From Clostridiales bacterium (lineage in GTDB: Bacteria > Bacillota > Clostridia > Oscillospirales > Acutalibacteraceae), in contig JAAYFA010000245.1 in assembly GCA_012728445.1 (NCBI GenBank), positions 1 through 8,925 on the forward strand: 8,925 nucleotides of DNA, read 5' to 3'. The translations under genes and the position numbers were made by a program. This document shows positions 6,390 through 8,925 of the stretch, piece after piece (position 1 is the first letter of the stretch; each line of letters begins with the position of its first letter). A model generated the notes under the pieces. That model searched no databases. It was given only the letters and a program-made list of their open reading frames with translations, and had not been told where the DNA came from.

Positions 6390-6815
6390 ATGTTTTGCAA
6401 AAGCTGTGGTCAACAGATGGATGACTTTGCGTTGCTGTGCCCAAAATGTGGCGCGTCAACAACCGATCAAACACAAGCGCCGCCTCCTCCGGTCTATCAA
6501 CAACCGGTCTACCAACAGCCTGTTTACCAACAACCTTATCAGGCAGGAGCTGTTGCCGATGTGCCGAGCGGCGGAATGAAACTTTTGTCGTTCTGCATTC
6601 CCATTGTTGGTCTGATTCTCTACTTAACTTGGAAAGACCAAAAACCTGTTTCTGCCAAAGCAATGGGTAAAGCCGCATTAATTGGTTTCATATTAGGCTT
6701 CGTTTTATCTATTGCTTATTACATTATTGCATTTGTTGTAATTGGCGCGGCATCTGGTTACAGCTATTCAGATTATTACAGCATAGCAAATTTTGCCACA
6801 AAGTTTTTCGGCTGA
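6390..6815 (+). CDS. Zinc-ribbon membrane protein with Pro/Gln/Tyr repeats
   Basis: A 141-residue hypothetical protein. N-terminal zinc ribbon with C3, C6, C17 and C20 (CKSCG...CPKCG). A low-complexity linker follows (about 27-51): four prolines, then VYQQP three times and a final YQ, encoded by imperfect 15-bp repeats at about 6493-6540. Two membrane helices follow at about 64-80 and 95-120, with a Lys-rich loop between. The architecture is common among clostridial zinc-ribbon-domain proteins of unknown function, where the cytosolic ribbon may bind a partner. ATG at 6390 is chosen over ATG at 6375 because GGGAG (6377-6381) stands eight bases before it and MFCKSCG is the standard start. The next gene begins three bases after its stop, so the pair is probably one operon with translational coupling. 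Confidence 0.85.
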   Translation: MFCKSCGQQMDDFALLCPKCGASTTDQTQAPPPPVYQQPVYQQPVYQQPYQAGAVADVPSGGMKLLSFCIPIVGLILYLTWKDQKPVSAKAMGKAALIGFILGFVLSIAYYIIAFVVIGAASGYSYSDYYSIANFATKFFG

Positions 6816-6818
6816 TAA

Positions 6819-7187
6819 ATGCGGAAAATTTCACGGTTTCTGCAAATATTTTGCGGCTGTCACTGCAGACCTGATCGCTCTTTCTTTTATAAAGGCAGAC
6901 AGTTTCCGGTATGCGCCCGTTGTACCGGTGTGCTGTTAGGTTATCTGCTGGGTATTCTATGGCTCATAGTGTTTTCTCGTTGGCATATAGCGTTTTGTCT
7001 TTTGGCTTGTCTGCCGCTCATTATGGACGGCATCGGTCAGCAAAAAGGCAAGTGGGAGAGCACGAATCTGCGCAGATTATGGACAGGGTTAATGCTTGGT
7101 ATGGCCACAATCAATATATTCGCCAACTATCATCATTTAATTGTGTGGGCCGCTGGGCAAACTTGGGCGTATCTGCTGAGCAAGTGA
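6819..7187 (+). CDS. DUF2085 family membrane protein
   Basis: A 122-residue membrane protein of unknown function. Features typical of DUF2085: the CHCRPDRSF segment (14-22), PVCARCTG (30-37) with the CxxC pair C32/C35, and LIMDGIGQ (67-74) at the end of a membrane helix. About three hydrophobic segments are seen (roughly 36-53, 56-70, 88-112). The conserved Cys/His residues suggest a metal or redox site near the membrane face; this is inference. No Shine-Dalgarno is visible before ATG 6819, which is three bases past the preceding stop, so translation is likely coupled to the upstream gene. It is the last gene of its unit, 20 bases before a strong terminator. Confidence 0.85.
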   Translation: MRKISRFLQIFCGCHCRPDRSFFYKGRQFPVCARCTGVLLGYLLGILWLIVFSRWHIAFCLLACLPLIMDGIGQQKGKWESTNLRRLWTGLMLGMATINIFANYHHLIVWAAGQTWAYLLSK

Positions 7188-7207
7188 TCAATCACAAACC
7201 AATGCTT

Positions 7208-7249
7208 CCGTCTGCGTTTTAACGATAAACGCAGACGGTTTCTTTTTTG
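7208..7249 (+). terminator. Strong intrinsic terminator after the DUF2085 gene
   Basis: A perfect 12-bp stem CCGTCTGCGTTT / AAACGCAGACGG (7208-7219, 7227-7238) with a seven-base loop is followed by TTTCTTTTTT (7239-7248). It ends the zinc-ribbon/DUF2085 unit and insulates purL. Confidence 0.95.
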
Positions 7250-7255
7250 TGAATT

Positions 7256-7284
7256 TTGTCAAAAAACGTAACAATTATTATAAC
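7256..7284 (+). promoter_or_regulatory. Candidate upstream promoter of purL (P1)
   Basis: TTGTCA (7256-7261), 17-base spacer, TATAAC (7279-7284), each one base from consensus. It begins just after the preceding terminator. The leader would be about 75 bases; no purine riboswitch fold was recognised in it. Confidence 0.65.
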
Positions 7285-7322
7285 GCTTAAGCCTTTTACC
7301 CCTTTAATGTTTTAAATCGGTA

Positions 7323-7331
7323 TGGTACAAT
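7323..7331 (+). promoter_or_regulatory. Candidate extended -10 promoter of purL (P2)
   Basis: TGGTACAAT (7323-7331) is an extended -10 element (TGn plus TACAAT). The matching -35 position (7303-7308, TTTAAT) is poor, as is usual for extended -10 promoters. The start would be about 28 bases before the purL ATG. Confidence 0.5.
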
Positions 7332-7365
7332 ATTAAGCAATCATTATCTTGGGGAGGATTTTAAT

Positions 7366-8598
7366 ATGGCAGATGTCAGGCGAATTTTTGTTGAAAAAAG
7401 AGAGGGCTTCGATATTGAGGCGCGGCAGATTCTGGCGGATTTGAAAGAAACGTTGGGGTTGACCGGCTTAACAGGGGTGCGACTTTTTAATCGTTATGAT
7501 ATTGAGGGGCTTTCAAAACAGGATTTTGACCGGGCTGCCGCCACCATTCTTTCCGAGGCAAATGTTGACTGTATTTATGCTTCTTTGCCGCCGGAACTTA
7601 CTCAAGACACTTTTGCTGTTGAGTACTTACCCGGTCAGTATGACCAGCGCGCCGATTCTGCGGCGCAGTGTATCGCACTGTTAACATTGGGGCAGCAGCC
7701 GAAGGTTCAAACCGCAAAAGTTTTCGCCGTTTCAGGCGATGTCTCCGTGACTCAACTTGAAAAGATAAAGAGCTATCTTATAAACCCGGTGGAAGCACGC
7801 CTTGCGTCCATGGGTGCTTATGACAGTCTTGACATAAAAACCACCGAGCCTGCGGCAGTGGCCACAGTGGAAGGCTTTATCGCGATGAGCGATGCTGAGG
7901 TAGCGACTTACCATGAACTTTCCGGCTTTGCGATGAGCGTCGCAGACCTTGCTTTTGTTAGGGATTATTTCAGGGATGATGAGCACCGCGAGCCGACGGA
8001 AACGGAGCTCAGAGTGATTGATACCTACTGGTCCGACCACTGCCGCCACACCACTTTTTTAACCGAGCTTGAAGAGGTTGAAATTGAACAGGGCGAGTTG
8101 TCAAAGGCTATCGAGGATGCGTGGCTTGCCTATCTTGCCGCTCGTAAGACGGTTTACGGTGATAGACACAAAAATATAACCCTCATGGATATGGCGACCA
8201 TCGGCACAAAACTGCTCAAACTAAAAGGCATGGCTGATGATTTGGATGAAAGTGAAGAAATTAATGCCTGCTCCATCCAAGCGGAAGTGACCATAGACGG
8301 CGAAAAACAGCAATGGCTGATACAGTTTAAAAACGAAACGCACAACCACCCGACAGAAATCGAGCCCTTTGGCGGTGCCGCAACCTGTTTGGGCGGCGCA
8401 ATCCGGGATCCGCTTTCGGGCAGAGCTTATGTTTACCAGGCAATGCGTGTAACCGGTAGCGGTGACCCAAATACGCCTTTTGAAAAGACTCTTCAAGGTA
8501 AACTGCCGCAAAAAAAAATCACAGTCGGTGCCGCGCAGGGCTATTCGTCCTACGGCAATCAAATCGGTCTTGCCACGGGGCAGGTAACGGAGCTGTAG
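7366..8598 (+). CDS. purL: Phosphoribosylformylglycinamidine synthase PurL, N-terminal part ending at an in-frame TAG
   Basis: PurL (FGAM synthase) converts FGAR plus glutamine and ATP to FGAM, step 4 of purine synthesis. The sequence matches the large single-chain clostridial form (about 1,200-1,260 residues), but this frame stops after 410. Seen here: a PurS-like region (about 1-170), the linker with SDHCRHTTF (223-231), and the first AIRS-type ATP-binding subdomain with NETHNHPTEIEPFGGAAT (323-340) and GGAIRDP (343-349). The frame ends at GQVTEL followed by TAG (8596-8598), where relatives usually read TEL-Tyr. The next codons continue the same family in the same frame to the window edge. 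ATG 7366 is preceded by GGGGAGGA (7351-7358). As a stand-alone 410-residue product it would lack the second half of the FGAM synthetase and the glutaminase and should be inactive. It could be a pseudogene, a sequence error, or a gene read through at TAG. Confidence 0.93.
   Translation: MADVRRIFVEKREGFDIEARQILADLKETLGLTGLTGVRLFNRYDIEGLSKQDFDRAAATILSEANVDCIYASLPPELTQDTFAVEYLPGQYDQRADSAAQCIALLTLGQQPKVQTAKVFAVSGDVSVTQLEKIKSYLINPVEARLASMGAYDSLDIKTTEPAAVATVEGFIAMSDAEVATYHELSGFAMSVADLAFVRDYFRDDEHREPTETELRVIDTYWSDHCRHTTFLTELEEVEIEQGELSKAIEDAWLAYLAARKTVYGDRHKNITLMDMATIGTKLLKLKGMADDLDESEEINACSIQAEVTIDGEKQQWLIQFKNETHNHPTEIEPFGGAATCLGGAIRDPLSGRAYVYQAMRVTGSGDPNTPFEKTLQGKLPQKKITVGAAQGYSSYGNQIGLATGQVTEL
8596..8598 (+). 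other. In-frame amber codon (TAG) inside purL
   Basis: Single TAG replacing the tyrosine that usually follows TEL in this family. The frame is identical on both sides, so it is a substitution rather than a frameshift. Of the seven complete genes before purL, four end in TAA and three in TGA; none ends in TAG. Confidence 0.9.
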
Positions 8599-8925
8599 GA
8601 CGACGGCTATATGGCCAAACGCATGGAAATCGGCGCTGTCATCGGTGCTTCACCCAAAAGCAATGTCCGCAGGGAAGTACCCGCGCCGGGTGACTTGATT
8701 TTACTCCTTGGCGGTCGAACCGGCAGGGACGGCTGCGGCGGAGCCACAGGCTCTTCAAAAGCACACGATACGGAATCCATCGAAACCTGCGGTGCGGAGG
8801 TGCAAAAGGGCAATCCGCCCACCGAGCGCAAACTGCAAAGACTGTTCAGGAAAAAAAGCGTTACACAGTTAATAAAACGGTGCAACGATTTTGGCGCAGG
8901 CGGCATTAGCGTCGCTGTCGGAGAG
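8599..8925 (+). pseudogene. purL: PurL continuation after the in-frame TAG (partial, runs off the window)
   Basis: 109 open codons in the same frame as the preceding PurL segment, reaching the window edge. They encode well-preserved family blocks: AKRMEIGAVIGASP, GDLILLLGGRTGRDGCGGATGSS (the start of the AIRS C-terminal subdomain), ETCGAEVQKGNPPTERKLQRLF and IKRCNDFGAGGISVA. No further stop, frameshift or missing block is seen, so decay, if any, is very recent. The first in-frame ATG is at 8611, with AGGA (8597-8600) ten bases before it, which could in principle allow reinitiation. Typed as pseudogene because of the upstream stop; it would be part of a normal CDS if the TAG is an error or is read through. 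Confidence 0.8.

Noticed and set aside
7291..7365. Purine riboswitch before purL
   Set aside because: The leader is short and A/T-rich, with no recognisable three-stem fold or conserved core.
8510..8518. A run of nine A in purL, 78 bases before the TAG, as a slippage site or read error explaining the stop
   Set aside because: The purL frame is the same before and after both the run and the TAG, so no net frame change is involved.
1..8925. CRISPR array, transposase, integrase, tRNA, rRNA or toxin-antitoxin genes
   Set aside because: No spaced identical repeats, no transposase or integrase motifs and no RNA gene signatures were found on either strand.

Overview
The window looks like a chromosomal housekeeping segment from a Gram-positive, clostridial-type Firmicute. 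Four things point there: a T-box leader in front of thrS, an RNase Y (rny) gene next to a YmdB-type phosphoesterase, strong AGGAGG ribosome binding sites with consensus sigma-A promoters, and the long single-chain form of the purine enzyme PurL. A gut or anaerobic clostridial relative is an inference; no species marker is visible.

Layout. Positions 1-2672 carry three minus-strand genes: thrS (5' part only, cut by the window edge) behind a complete T-box leader and promoter, a DegV-family fatty-acid-binding protein gene, and a small protein with two zinc-ribbon modules that has its own promoter and terminator. A divergent control region (2673-3017) separates this from the plus-strand half. On the plus strand come rny (TTG start, leader with two hairpins), ymdB, a 113-bp non-coding inverted-repeat element, a TtcA-like tRNA thiolation gene, a promoter, a two-gene unit (zinc ribbon/Pro-Gln-Tyr repeat/membrane protein plus a DUF2085 membrane protein), a strong terminator, and purL running off the right edge behind two candidate promoters.

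Functional links. ThrS and TtcA act on tRNA, and RNase Y starts mRNA decay. YmdB is the usual neighbour of RNase Y. PurL makes FGAM in purine synthesis. No mobile element, CRISPR array, tRNA or rRNA was seen.

Most notable points. (1) purL has an in-frame TAG at codon 411 (8596-8598), where relatives usually have tyrosine, and the reading frame and family similarity continue unbroken for 109 more codons to the edge. It may be a nonsense mutation, a sequence error, or a recoded or reinitiated gene. (2) A structured, repeat-built intergenic element fills almost all the space between ymdB and the ttcA-like gene.
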